From the NCBI GenBank assembly GCA_964574215.1, contig CAZNLR010000011.1, positions 40,842 through 104,841 of the forward strand: 64,000 nt of DNA. Reading direction: 5' to 3'. Origin of the DNA: GCA-2725625 sp964574215. Its GTDB lineage: Bacteria; Pseudomonadota; Alphaproteobacteria; Rhodospirillales; UBA2165. Every line of letters begins with the position of its first letter. Within the stretch, counting starts at the first letter, position 1. This document shows positions 23,958 to 31,990 of this stretch, piece after piece. The notes under the pieces were generated by a model. That model searched no databases, was not told the DNA's origin, and saw only the letters and a list, made by a program, of their open reading frames with translations. The position numbers were made by a program, and so were the translations under genes.

Positions 23958-24983
23958 ATGGTTCGACTTAGAATTCTATTTGCCGTTCTGATACTTGCCG
24001 GTTCGATGACCGGAAACGCAGATGCGGCGGAGACGGCTGCCGACAAAGCCCGGCGTCAGGTGGGTACGTTTACCTTCCAATTGGAAAACGACCTTTTTTA
24101 TGGGGCGGATCGCCACTACACCAACGGCATCCGGCTGTCCTGGGTGTCGCCGCCCAAAGACCATGGCGTTGATCCCATTCCCTGGATCCAGGAATTTCTC
24201 AAACGGGCCAGTTTTGCCTTGAACGAGGACACCAGGCTCGGCTTGGCGCTGGGCCAGGACATGTTTACGCCAGAAGACCGCAAACGCACCGATTTGATCA
24301 GAAATGACCGGCCGTATGCGGGGTGGCTTTACGGCGCCATGTCTTTGCATACGGTGACCGAAGAGCGAATTCTGGATACGGTGGAACTCAATATCGGCGT
24401 TATCGGTCCCCATGCATTCGGTGAGGAAACCCAGGATCTGGTACACGAAATCCGGCTGATCGACACGTTTGAAGGGTGGGACAATCAGCTGCGGGATGAG
24501 CCCGGGTTTCACCTCATGTGGGAGCGCAAATGGCGGGCCTTTGAAACCTCTCCAGAGGGTGGATTGGGATTCGATTTCATTCCTCATGTGGGAGCGAGCC
24601 TGGGTAACGTCATGAGTCATGCCAATGTAGGCGGCGCGCTTAGGTTCGGCTTTAATATTCCCCCCGATTTTGGCCCGCCGGCCCTGATCAAGGGCGCCAC
24701 CTCTATTGATCCGCCGCAGGGACGAAATCATTGGAGCCTCTATGCCTTCGCCGGCGCCGACGGCCGCTATGTGGCCAACAACATATTTCTGGACGGCAAC
24801 ACTTTCCGGGACAGCCACAGCGTGGATAAGGAAAATATCGTGGCGGATTTATCTTTCGGCGTTGCTTTTCAGTATGACCGCCTGCGGCTGTCCTATACCA
24901 ACGCCTTCCGCACACGGGAGTTCGAGGGCCAGGATAACAACGCCTTCTTTGGCTCCATCAGCTTGTCCTGGCAGTTTTTCTAA
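23958..24983 (+). CDS. LpxR-like lipid A deacylase family outer-membrane protein (DUF2219)
   Basis: A 341-residue beta-barrel protein with an N-terminal signal peptide (cleavage near GNADAA). The family signature is FQLENDLFYGADRHYTNGIRLSW; the Asn-Asp pair corresponds to the catalytic region of LpxR. The C-terminus ends in phenylalanine (LSWQFF), as expected for BAM-assembled barrels. LpxR removes the 3'-acyloxyacyl chains of lipid A; activity here is inferred from family only. Confidence 0.83.
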   Translation: MVRLRILFAVLILAGSMTGNADAAETAADKARRQVGTFTFQLENDLFYGADRHYTNGIRLSWVSPPKDHGVDPIPWIQEFLKRASFALNEDTRLGLALGQDMFTPEDRKRTDLIRNDRPYAGWLYGAMSLHTVTEERILDTVELNIGVIGPHAFGEETQDLVHEIRLIDTFEGWDNQLRDEPGFHLMWERKWRAFETSPEGGLGFDFIPHVGASLGNVMSHANVGGALRFGFNIPPDFGPPALIKGATSIDPPQGRNHWSLYAFAGADGRYVANNIFLDGNTFRDSHSVDKENIVADLSFGVAFQYDRLRLSYTNAFRTREFEGQDNNAFFGSISLSWQFF

Positions 24984-24989
24984 ATTCGC

Positions 24990-25367
24990 CTATTTTAGGT
25001 TGCTGTGATATTCGGCCAGGTCATTCCAGACTTTTTGATCGATCAGCTTGCCGTCCCGTACTGTAAATCTATCGATAAAACGAATGCCCGAAAATTCCGA
25101 TCCGTCGAGCCAAATTCCTTTTAAGAATCCGTAACAGTAGACGACATCACCGTCTTCACAAGGTGTCTCGTCGAAACGCTCGTATTCTTTTTCCACCGAT
25201 TGATAGCGGATTTTCGACCATTCAATAAGCTCTTCCAGGGTTCTGAATTCAGAACTCCCAGGGAACTGCATGACGAAGTCATCACCCAAAAAATCGCGCG
25301 CCTTGTCCAGGTCCCGTTCCTGCATTGCGGCCAGAAAACTTCTCACGGTTTCGGCGGCGTTTGTCAT
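24990..25367 (-). CDS. SnoaL/NTF2-like polyketide-cyclase-fold protein
   Basis: A 125-residue single NTF2-like domain (TVRSFLAAMQERDLDKARDFLGDDFVMQFPG). The cone-shaped fold serves binding or isomerisation of small hydrophobic molecules in this superfamily. No specific catalytic set can be assigned. The ATG is supported by AGGA eight bases upstream. It is convergent with the LpxR gene, six bases away. Confidence 0.75.
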   Translation of the reverse strand: MTNAAETVRSFLAAMQERDLDKARDFLGDDFVMQFPGSSEFRTLEELIEWSKIRYQSVEKEYERFDETPCEDGDVVYCYGFLKGIWLDGSEFSGIRFIDRFTVRDGKLIDQKVWNDLAEYHSNLK

Positions 25368-25415
25368 GGTCTGTTCCTATCCGTTTGCTCGTTCTATTGG
25401 TAATACGGTAGCGGT

Positions 25416-25901
25416 TTGATACTAGTACTAAAGGGGGAACCTGTAATAAAGTCTTCTCCAAATCTGATAGGGAATAATGAGTTCTTTTTTGAAATGGCAG
25501 ATGACTTCAAATTCAAACGCGTAAAGTTTCCCGCCAGAAGAACCGTCTTTAGCGAAGGCGAGGAAGGAGATTTGGTTTATCTCATTACCAAGGGCGAAAT
25601 CGAAATCTGGAAAGGAACCTTGGGGGAGAACCCGCAAAGCCTCGGCAAGAGGGGAAGCGGAGAGGTCATCGGCGAAGCCGCCCTTTTGACCAACCGGCGG
25701 CGTATGGCATCGGCCGTCACCGTTACTGATGTGGAGGCCATCGCCATTTCCAAATCCGAGTTTCGGAAAAAGGTGGAGGATATGGATCCGGTGATGAAGG
25801 GTATTGTTATGAACCTGATCGGCCGGGTGCGGGGCCTGTCGAGCAAAGTCCTGACCAAGCGGGTCGAAGTCAACTGGACCGATTGGAAAAAAGACAAATA
25901 A
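25416..25901 (+). CDS. Cyclic nucleotide-binding domain protein
   Basis: A stand-alone cNMP-binding beta-barrel with the phosphate-binding cassette GEAALLTNRRRMASA and the preceding GDLVYLITKGEIEIWKG. There is no DNA-binding or channel domain. The start is unclear: TTG at 25416 opens the frame, the first ATG at 25494 would still include the whole domain, and AAGGGGG at 25431-25437 has no standard start at the right distance. It may act as a regulatory subunit for an unknown partner. Confidence 0.72.
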   Translation: MILVLKGEPVIKSSPNLIGNNEFFFEMADDFKFKRVKFPARRTVFSEGEEGDLVYLITKGEIEIWKGTLGENPQSLGKRGSGEVIGEAALLTNRRRMASAVTVTDVEAIAISKSEFRKKVEDMDPVMKGIVMNLIGRVRGLSSKVLTKRVEVNWTDWKKDK

Positions 25902-25904
25902 TAT

Positions 25905-26510
25905 CTAGGAATGTGACCAGTTGTCCGGGTCGTCCGACTGATTGGGGGACAGACCCAGGATATCACCGTCGGTAGTGCAGCCGAGGCCGATAACGGTTCG
26001 GTTGGCGTAGGCAAAATAGGCGGTCACCTGGTTGATTTCGAGAATTTCGCCGTCTTCATATCCCTGGTCGCGCATGATCTGGACATGGGACTCCGTTGCG
26101 GCCGGCGGAAACGCCGACAATGATTTGGCGTAATCCAAAGCCGCCTGTTCGGCGGCAGAGAAAACACCGTCGAAGTCGCCACTTTCCAAAGCCTGACGCA
26201 TGTGGTCGGCTTTGTGCTGATCACCCAACAGTCGGCTCAAGCCGGAAAAATGATGTTCAACGCAATAATCGCACCTGTTCAGCAGGCTGACATAAACGCC
26301 GAGCGCTTCCAAAAACCATTTGGGGATTTTATTGCCCGTATGATGCAGGACATATTTGTACAACGTCATGTGGCCCTCCATGGAGTGGGGCCGGAGCGAA
26401 TGCATCATCATTATATTATCGACGTTGTTATCCGGCCCTTTAACCCGGTCATAGAGGTCTTTGAGCCGTCCTGTCGCGTCGTCGTATTCTACAGTTTTAA
26501 TCCAGGCCAT
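25905..26510 (-). CDS. AhpD-like carboxymuconolactone decarboxylase/peroxidase family protein
   Basis: A 201-residue protein of the AhpD-like fold with the redox motif Cys80-Asp-Tyr-Cys83-Val-Glu-His-His87, matching CxxCxxxH. It belongs to the uncharacterised peroxidase-related branch. It is the all-cysteine counterpart in this window of the CxxU protein encoded at 19848-20957. No operon partner is clear; the degenerate open frame just upstream on the same strand may be a relic. Confidence 0.83.
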   Translation of the reverse strand: MAWIKTVEYDDATGRLKDLYDRVKGPDNNVDNIMMMHSLRPHSMEGHMTLYKYVLHHTGNKIPKWFLEALGVYVSLLNRCDYCVEHHFSGLSRLLGDQHKADHMRQALESGDFDGVFSAAEQAALDYAKSLSAFPPAATESHVQIMRDQGYEDGEILEINQVTAYFAYANRTVIGLGCTTDGDILGLSPNQSDDPDNWSHS

Positions 26511-26528
26511 TTACTTAATCCCCGATTT

Positions 26529-26690
26529 TCAGACGCGACTTTGTAGGGCAATTAACATTTCAATGAAAGCAGTCGATCCGTTGACGTCCGCGATTATGTG
26601 AAATACGCCTTGCTCAATTTTTCCACTGTAAAATATATCTCCGCCAAATTTCCTTTGTAGATTTTGCCGATAGCACCAATATACATTGTA
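26529..26690 (-). pseudogene. Possible relic of a muconolactone-isomerase-like domain
   Basis: An open minus-strand frame ends at 26529, just upstream of the AhpD-like gene. Its last 50 residues (WCYRQNLQRKFGGDIFYSG, then VFHIIADVNGSTAFIEML) follow the strand-helix pattern of small ferredoxin-like dimers such as muconolactone isomerase. There is no start codon or ribosome-binding site at a sensible place, and the upstream part is AT-rich. It is probably a decayed fragment, or chance. Confidence 0.25.
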
Positions 26691-26771
26691 AAATTTCACA
26701 CAAAAATATTGTACAAATTTTAAAATTCGGTTTATAACAGAAAAAACGAATATTAGGGGGGTAAGCACAAA

Positions 26772-27170
26772 TTGGACAACCAACCACTTTTCATTCTGCT
26801 GTGTTCGGAAGAACACGAAAAAATTCAAATGGCGGCGATGACGGCATCGATTGCGGCCGTTTCCGAACGGCCGGTCGGCGTCTTGGTCAGCATGGGGGCC
26901 ATGTATGCCTTCGATAAAAATGCTGCCGATAACAAGCGCTATAAGGGCGGCGCTTTTTCAGATCTGATGAAAGAAAAAAATGCGCCGGACGCGGTCGAGC
27001 TGTTCCGCCAAGGTAAAGCACTGGGTGAAATGACCATTCACGCCTGTTCGATGGCGGTGGATCTGTTGGGCTGGGCGGAAAGCGATCTGGACGGTGAATT
27101 GTTCGATGGGTCCATGGGCTTGACCAAATTCCTGTCCGACGCCGAAAGCGGCCAACTTGTTACTTTTTAA
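26772..27170 (+). CDS. DsrE-like sulfur-relay protein
   Basis: A 132-residue DsrE/DsrF-like protein (PLFILLCSEEHEKIQMAAMTASIAA, GVLVSMGAMYAF) with a cysteine in the helix region HACSMAVDLLGW. This corresponds to the sulfur-carrying cysteine of DsrE2-type membrane-associated relatives. It begins with TTG at 26772 after a run of six G ten bases upstream. It is the first gene of a four-gene plus-strand operon with TusA, an SQR-like flavoprotein and DUF1641. It probably takes part in persulfide transfer in the cytoplasm. Confidence 0.8.
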   Translation: MDNQPLFILLCSEEHEKIQMAAMTASIAAVSERPVGVLVSMGAMYAFDKNAADNKRYKGGAFSDLMKEKNAPDAVELFRQGKALGEMTIHACSMAVDLLGWAESDLDGELFDGSMGLTKFLSDAESGQLVTF

Positions 27171-27191
27171 CCCATCTATTCTGGAGAACAC

Positions 27192-27422
27192 ATGAGCCAG
27201 CGAAAAAAAATCGATGCACGGGGGGCTTTCTGTCCCGGCCCGTTGATGGAACTGATCGCCATGCTGAAACTGATCGAGATCGGCGACGAGATAGAGGTTC
27301 TATCGTCGGACCAGGGATCGGCCAAGGAAATACCCGAATGGGTCGCCAAAGTCGGCCATACCATGGGACCCATCACCGAAGAAGGCGATCACTGGAGCAT
27401 CATCGTCATCAAAGCCAAATAA
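27192..27422 (+). CDS. TusA/SirA family sulfurtransferase
   Basis: A 76-residue TusA-like sulfur carrier. The signature KIDARGAFCPGPLMELI holds the CPxP motif, with Cys14 carrying a persulfide. It lies between the DsrE-like gene and the SQR-like gene with short spacings and a TGGAGAA ribosome-binding site. It probably passes sulfane sulfur between the operon proteins. Confidence 0.9.
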   Translation: MSQRKKIDARGAFCPGPLMELIAMLKLIEIGDEIEVLSSDQGSAKEIPEWVAKVGHTMGPITEEGDHWSIIVIKAK

Positions 27423-27465
27423 CCGAATAGAAAATTATTAAATTCCAAAACCGGAGGTAAGCGTT

Positions 27466-28605
27466 ATGGGAAAGAAAATCTTAATTGTCGGCGGAGGGTT
27501 GGCGGGGACAATTATCGCCAATGGCCTTTGCCGGAACATGTCGCGGGAATTGAGCAAAGGCGATGTCAGCATCACCATGCTGGGAACGTCCGACCAGCAT
27601 ATGTATCAACCGGGGCTGCTCTATTTGCCGTTCGGAAAAATCCGTGAGTCCGAGTTGTTCAGGGATCAGCGCAAGGTCCTCGACCGGCGGGTACCCTATT
27701 TTATTGATCCCGCCGCCAATATCGATGTGGAAAAAAAGGAAGTCACGACGGAGTCCGGCAAATCCTACGAATACGATTTTCTGGTGCTGGCGACCGGATC
27801 ACGCATCATGCCGCAGAATATCCCCGGTATGGAGGAAGGCGCTCTTTGGTTCTATGATCTCGACGGCGCCCGCAAGATGCGGGATGCCCTGGACGAATTC
27901 GAAGGCGGCAAGATCGTCGTCAACGTCAACGCACCCCACAAATGTCCGGTGGCGCCGCTCGAAATCACATTCATGCTGTATGACTACCTGAACGGCAAGG
28001 GCCTGATGGATAAAACCGAGATTACCTACACTTATCCCATCGGCAGATTGCATGCGTTGGAGCCGGTGGCTTTGTGGGCGCAGCCGGAAATGGATAAGTA
28101 CGGCATCAAATACGAAACTTTCTTCAACACCAAGGAAGTCAACTCTCAAGCCAAAACCATTTCGTCGGAGGAGGAGGTAACCCTGTCTTACGATATGCTG
28201 GTCACGATTCCGCCTCATTTCGGCTCTCAGGTGATAATCGATTCCGGTCTGGGCGACGGCGGCTGGGTGCCGACCGACAGGGAAAAATTGCTGCGGGAGG
28301 GTTCAAACGACGTTTTCGTCTGCGGCGACACCACCAATATTCCCATCTCCAAAGCCGGATCGACGGCCCATTTCGAAGCCGACACCATCATCGATAATCT
28401 GACCTCGCTAATTTCGGAAGAGCGCTGGGCGCGGGATTACGACGGCAAGGTCTACTGCTTCATCGAGACCGGCATGGATACCGGCACCTATGTATGGTTC
28501 AACTACACGACGCCGCCCAACCCGGGGCCGCCGTCTCAGATGATCCACTGGTTCAAGCTGGCCTATAACCGTCTCTACTGGTTGTCGGCCCGCGGCTTGC
28601 TGTAA
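27466..28605 (+). CDS. Sulfide:quinone oxidoreductase-like FAD protein
   Basis: A 379-residue flavoprotein of the pyridine-nucleotide-disulfide oxidoreductase/SQR family. An N-terminal dinucleotide fold reads ILIVGGGLAGTIIA. The sulfide-site cysteine region NAPHKCPVAPLEI resembles SQR, with a second cysteine in DVFVCGDTTNI close to the FAD loop. The C-terminus (MIHWFKLAYNRLYW) is amphipathic and may contact the membrane quinone pool. GGAGGTAAG precedes the ATG. Oxidation of sulfide or persulfide with electron delivery to quinone is the expected role. Confidence 0.85.
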   Translation: MGKKILIVGGGLAGTIIANGLCRNMSRELSKGDVSITMLGTSDQHMYQPGLLYLPFGKIRESELFRDQRKVLDRRVPYFIDPAANIDVEKKEVTTESGKSYEYDFLVLATGSRIMPQNIPGMEEGALWFYDLDGARKMRDALDEFEGGKIVVNVNAPHKCPVAPLEITFMLYDYLNGKGLMDKTEITYTYPIGRLHALEPVALWAQPEMDKYGIKYETFFNTKEVNSQAKTISSEEEVTLSYDMLVTIPPHFGSQVIIDSGLGDGGWVPTDREKLLREGSNDVFVCGDTTNIPISKAGSTAHFEADTIIDNLTSLISEERWARDYDGKVYCFIETGMDTGTYVWFNYTTPPNPGPPSQMIHWFKLAYNRLYWLSARGLL

Positions 28606-28617
28606 AGGAGGTCGGAT

Positions 28618-29130
28618 ATGTCCATAGCAAATGATGCGGGTGGGGCCGATGTTATCCGCCTCGCCCAAGCCGCTCAGGACGCACTGACCGATTCCATGGT
28701 CGAGCGCCTGGCGGTTACCGGCGCCAACGTCATGGAAGTCGCCAATGCTCTGAACGACGATGACACTAAAGAAGCCATCTTGAGCCTCATCGAGAAGCTA
28801 ACGGAAATGCACAAAACAGGAGCGCTCGATACGCTGTTTCAATTGGTGGCCGTTATGCATGCCGCCAAGGAAGCCAGCACCGACAGCATCGTCGAACGAC
28901 TATTCCAGTTCGTCGAAAGTATGGTCACCAACCTGGCCAATGAGGAAGTGGCCGAGATGGCCCACGGTCTACATGTATCCATGCAGGAGGCTGCCCAGGA
29001 AACGTCAAACATGCCGGCGTCGGGCGGGTTGTTTTCAACCATGTCCATGCTCAGCAAGCCGGAGACGCAGAAATCATTACAGTTCCTGCTCTCCTTTTCG
29101 AGCAAAATGCAGGCCCATTGTTGCGATTAA
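28618..29130 (+). CDS. DUF1641 family protein
   Basis: A 170-residue helical protein with the DUF1641 pattern (LEKLTEMHKTGALDTLFQLV type repeats) and a cysteine pair at the very C-terminus (AHCCD). DUF1641 proteins are commonly encoded beside SQR-like or formate dehydrogenase genes but have no settled function. AAAGGAGG precedes the ATG, 12 bases after the SQR-like gene. The terminal cysteines could accept sulfur, which is speculation. Confidence 0.83.
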   Translation: MSIANDAGGADVIRLAQAAQDALTDSMVERLAVTGANVMEVANALNDDDTKEAILSLIEKLTEMHKTGALDTLFQLVAVMHAAKEASTDSIVERLFQFVESMVTNLANEEVAEMAHGLHVSMQEAAQETSNMPASGGLFSTMSMLSKPETQKSLQFLLSFSSKMQAHCCD

Positions 29131-29142
29131 GAATTTTGAATT

Positions 29143-29187
29143 AAGTAAACCGTCCCCGAATTAATGAAAATCGGGGACGGTTTACTT
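29143..29187. terminator. Long perfect hairpin between sulfur operon and DUF1566 gene
   Basis: The 17-base arms AAGTAAACCGTCCCCGA and TCGGGGACGGTTTACTT are perfectly complementary with an 11-base loop. It separates convergent genes, and its right arm includes the stop codon of the minus-strand gene. It carries the GGGGAC core of the other hairpins. Confidence 0.75.
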
Positions 29188-30667
29188 ATTTATCGTCAGT
29201 AACGCACCGCGCGTAGTTGTCGATCCGCACCTGATCACGCTGGCCGCCCAGTGATCCGAATTGCGACGGATCGCCGGTTTTGGGATCGCTGCGCTGGGCG
29301 CCGGCACCGTGAACGTCTCTTCCGTCCACCGAAATGCACTTACCGAAACAGATGTAAGAGGCCATGCGCGGGCTGTCGCCGTGGGTGGTCGACGACCAGA
29401 ACCAGCCGGCCGGTTCTTTTTGCACAAAAATGTCGGTATCGATGGCGGGATTGTGCCGGGAGTAATCGATCAGGGTGTGCAGTTCCTTGATATTGGGCAG
29501 CCGCCAATCTGTGCGTCCCGCCAATGTCAGGTTTTCACAGTAGGCCAGCGATTGCTGCCATTTGCGTTCCTTGCCGTCGTCTTCCTGCTGCCAGAGCAGC
29601 CCGGTCAGATCGTCGCTGACCGTTCCGTTGCCGTGATCCTTAAATTTGTTCTCGCCCCATTCTTTACCCCTGACACAGCGGTAGAACAAACTGTGCCGTC
29701 CCCGGGTCGGGGCCTGCTTTAAATGACCGTCGAGAAAATTGAAAAAGAACGCCGCTTCGATGCCGGACCGGCTCATATGGTCGCCGGTATAGAATGTCCG
29801 GGACCAGGTCTGACCCATCATCGAAACATGATGGGTGGAGAACCGGTCGCCTTCGAGGACGTCCTCACCGGGCACCTCCAGATTGAACTTTTTACCGTCG
29901 AGGAAATAGCGGTGGGTTGTTGCGCCTGAGAAGTCAGCAATGGAAAACAGTTCCTTGATGGTCGGCAACCGCCAGTCCTGATGCCCGCCGAGGGAAAGGT
30001 CATTGCACCTGTCCTCTGCATCGTAAAAGGTAAGCCGCTTTTTGTTGTGCGCCTTTTGCCAAGTCAGACCGGTTATGCCGTCGCCGACCGTGCCGTCGCC
30101 GTTGTCGCGGTAAGCGGTGGGGCGGCTTTTATAATGGGCATCCTGGCCGAAAAAGGCGCTGTCTTCAGAGGGGCAGTCCATGGTGCTGCCGTTGTCGAAA
30201 CAGGTGACCTGTCCCGTATCCGCCAGCTTGTTGTTCAATTGAATGGCGTCGGCGTAGGGAGCTCTCGGCGTGTAACCGGGAGGGCCTCTCCTGGCGCTCA
30301 TGGGCCGATCAATCCCCCCGCCCGGACCGCCTTGGGCGCGCCCTGCACCGGGTCCACTGCCACCGCGCAGACCGCCGCCCATTTGCCCGCCGGGAAAATT
30401 GCTCGGAACGCAGACAAATCCCGGCGGCATTGTGCGGCAACTACCTTTCAGCATGCCATGGGGTGCTCGAAAGCTGCAGGCTGAATCCGGCTGCTTACCT
30501 TTGCACGAACTGAAAGCTTCCGGCGGCGGCCCGCCCATGGGGCCGCCCTGGGGACCTCCAGACGGTCCTCCTCCCGGGGGACCTTGGCGCGGACCTTGAG
30601 CCATCGTCGGTCCGGCAAACGCCATTACCACGAGACCGACTACGAAAATTGGAATTCTCCAACGCAT
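29186..30667 (-). CDS. Secreted DUF1566 (Lcl C-terminal) domain protein
   Basis: An exported protein of about 493 residues: signal peptide (cleavage near TMAQG), a Gly/Pro-rich linker (repeats of PPGGG/GGP, residues about 25-135), then two DUF1566 units. Each unit has the sequence DNGDGTV...GLTWQ and DWRLPTIKEL / DWRLPNIKEL, with paired cysteines (RCNDLSLGG, YCENLTLAG). DUF1566 is found in extracellular or fimbrial proteins of unknown role. The ATG at 30667 follows AGGGG. It is 8 bases downstream of an acyl-CoA dehydrogenase gene on the same strand, although a functional link is not obvious. Confidence 0.82.
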   Translation of the reverse strand: MRWRIPIFVVGLVVMAFAGPTMAQGPRQGPPGGGPSGGPQGGPMGGPPPEAFSSCKGKQPDSACSFRAPHGMLKGSCRTMPPGFVCVPSNFPGGQMGGGLRGGSGPGAGRAQGGPGGGIDRPMSARRGPPGYTPRAPYADAIQLNNKLADTGQVTCFDNGSTMDCPSEDSAFFGQDAHYKSRPTAYRDNGDGTVGDGITGLTWQKAHNKKRLTFYDAEDRCNDLSLGGHQDWRLPTIKELFSIADFSGATTHRYFLDGKKFNLEVPGEDVLEGDRFSTHHVSMMGQTWSRTFYTGDHMSRSGIEAAFFFNFLDGHLKQAPTRGRHSLFYRCVRGKEWGENKFKDHGNGTVSDDLTGLLWQQEDDGKERKWQQSLAYCENLTLAGRTDWRLPNIKELHTLIDYSRHNPAIDTDIFVQKEPAGWFWSSTTHGDSPRMASYICFGKCISVDGRDVHGAGAQRSDPKTGDPSQFGSLGGQRDQVRIDNYARCVTDDK

Positions 30668-30675
30668 CACGGCCC

Positions 30676-31872
30676 CTACAAGCCAAGCACCATTTTGGCT
30701 AAAATATTACGTTGAATTTCGTTGCTGCCGCCGAAAATGGAGGTGGCGCGTTTGTAGAGGAAATAGGGCATCACACCGGTGGCGAAATCGCCGCCCACGG
30801 GTTCGGTGTTGGAGCCCGGCTGCACCAGTTCGTCGACGTAGGGCATGGCATAATAACCGGCGGCCTCGACGGCGGTTTCCGAAATTGCCTGAGTTAATTC
30901 GGAGCCTTTAATTTTCAAGATGGAAGCCACCGGTCCCACGTCGCGCCCGGCTTCGTCTTCCGCTAATAACCGGAATTGCGTGTACTCCAGCGCCATCAAT
31001 TTAACGTCCAGGTCGGCGAGTTTGCGTTTAAAGGCAGGGTCTTCCATAAGCGATTTACCGTCGGATTGAATCGATCCCGCCATCTCCTTAAGACCACTCA
31101 AGTGCCGCTTGGAAGCGCCGATATCGGCGATATTGGCGCGCTCGTGACCGAGCAGGAATTTGGCGTAGGTCCAGCCCTTGTTTTCCTCGCCTACGAGATT
31201 TTCAGCCGGTACCCGGACATCTTCGAAGAACACCTCATTCAGCATATGAAAATTGTTCATGGATTTGATCGGTCTGACGGTGATACCCGGTGTATCCATA
31301 TCCAGCAGGATGAAGGAAATGCCCGCCTGGGGTTTGGCTTCCTTGTCGGTGCGCACCAGGCAGAACATCCGGTCGGCGTAGTGGGCGTACGAGGTCCAGA
31401 TTTTGTGGCCGTTGATGACGTATTCATCGCCCACCCGTTCCGCCTTGGTTCGAAGCGAGGCCAGATCAGACCCGGCGCCCGGTTCCGAATAGCCCTGGCA
31501 CCACCAATCGTCGGCATCGAGAATACGCGGCAGATACTTTTCCTTCTGGGCGTCGCTGCCGTAGGCGATAATGACGGGCCCGACCATGCCGGTGCCGAAG
31601 GGCGGCGGTATGGGGGCGCCGGCCATGCCCATTTCTTCTTCCAGAATATACTTCTGCGTCGCCGACCAGCCGGGGCCACCGTGTTCAACCGGCCAATTGG
31701 GGGCGCCCCATCCCTTTTTATTCAGTATCTTTTGCCAGCGGACAAAATGTTCCTTACCGAAATGTTGGCCTTTTCTGGCGATTTCCTTGATGTCCTCGGG
31801 CAGGGATGTGTCGAGAAAGTCTTTAACCTCTTCCCTGAATTCTTGTTCTTCTTTGCTGAAATTCAGATCCAC
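30676..31872 (-). CDS. Acyl-CoA dehydrogenase
   Basis: A FAD-dependent acyl-CoA dehydrogenase of 398 residues. Recognisable motifs are QGYSEPGAGSDLASL (FAD/substrate), WTSYAHYADRMFCLV and the C-terminal ATSIFGGSNEIQRNILAKMVLGL. The start codon is GTG at 31872. It is divergent from an acyl-CoA synthetase gene starting 118 bases away, so the pair may handle one substrate: activation, then alpha-beta dehydrogenation. Chain specificity is unknown. Confidence 0.9.
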   Translation of the reverse strand: MDLNFSKEEQEFREEVKDFLDTSLPEDIKEIARKGQHFGKEHFVRWQKILNKKGWGAPNWPVEHGGPGWSATQKYILEEEMGMAGAPIPPPFGTGMVGPVIIAYGSDAQKEKYLPRILDADDWWCQGYSEPGAGSDLASLRTKAERVGDEYVINGHKIWTSYAHYADRMFCLVRTDKEAKPQAGISFILLDMDTPGITVRPIKSMNNFHMLNEVFFEDVRVPAENLVGEENKGWTYAKFLLGHERANIADIGASKRHLSGLKEMAGSIQSDGKSLMEDPAFKRKLADLDVKLMALEYTQFRLLAEDEAGRDVGPVASILKIKGSELTQAISETAVEAAGYYAMPYVDELVQPGSNTEPVGGDFATGVMPYFLYKRATSIFGGSNEIQRNILAKMVLGL

Positions 31873-31990
31873 TGAAATGTCCCCACCCGTTATCCATAAA
31901 TTGCGCCAACATCATATATTTTTGTTGCATTCCCGCAATATCCATATTTGATAGGCGCTGCGACGAATAAAATATCAGGGGGAAATAATC

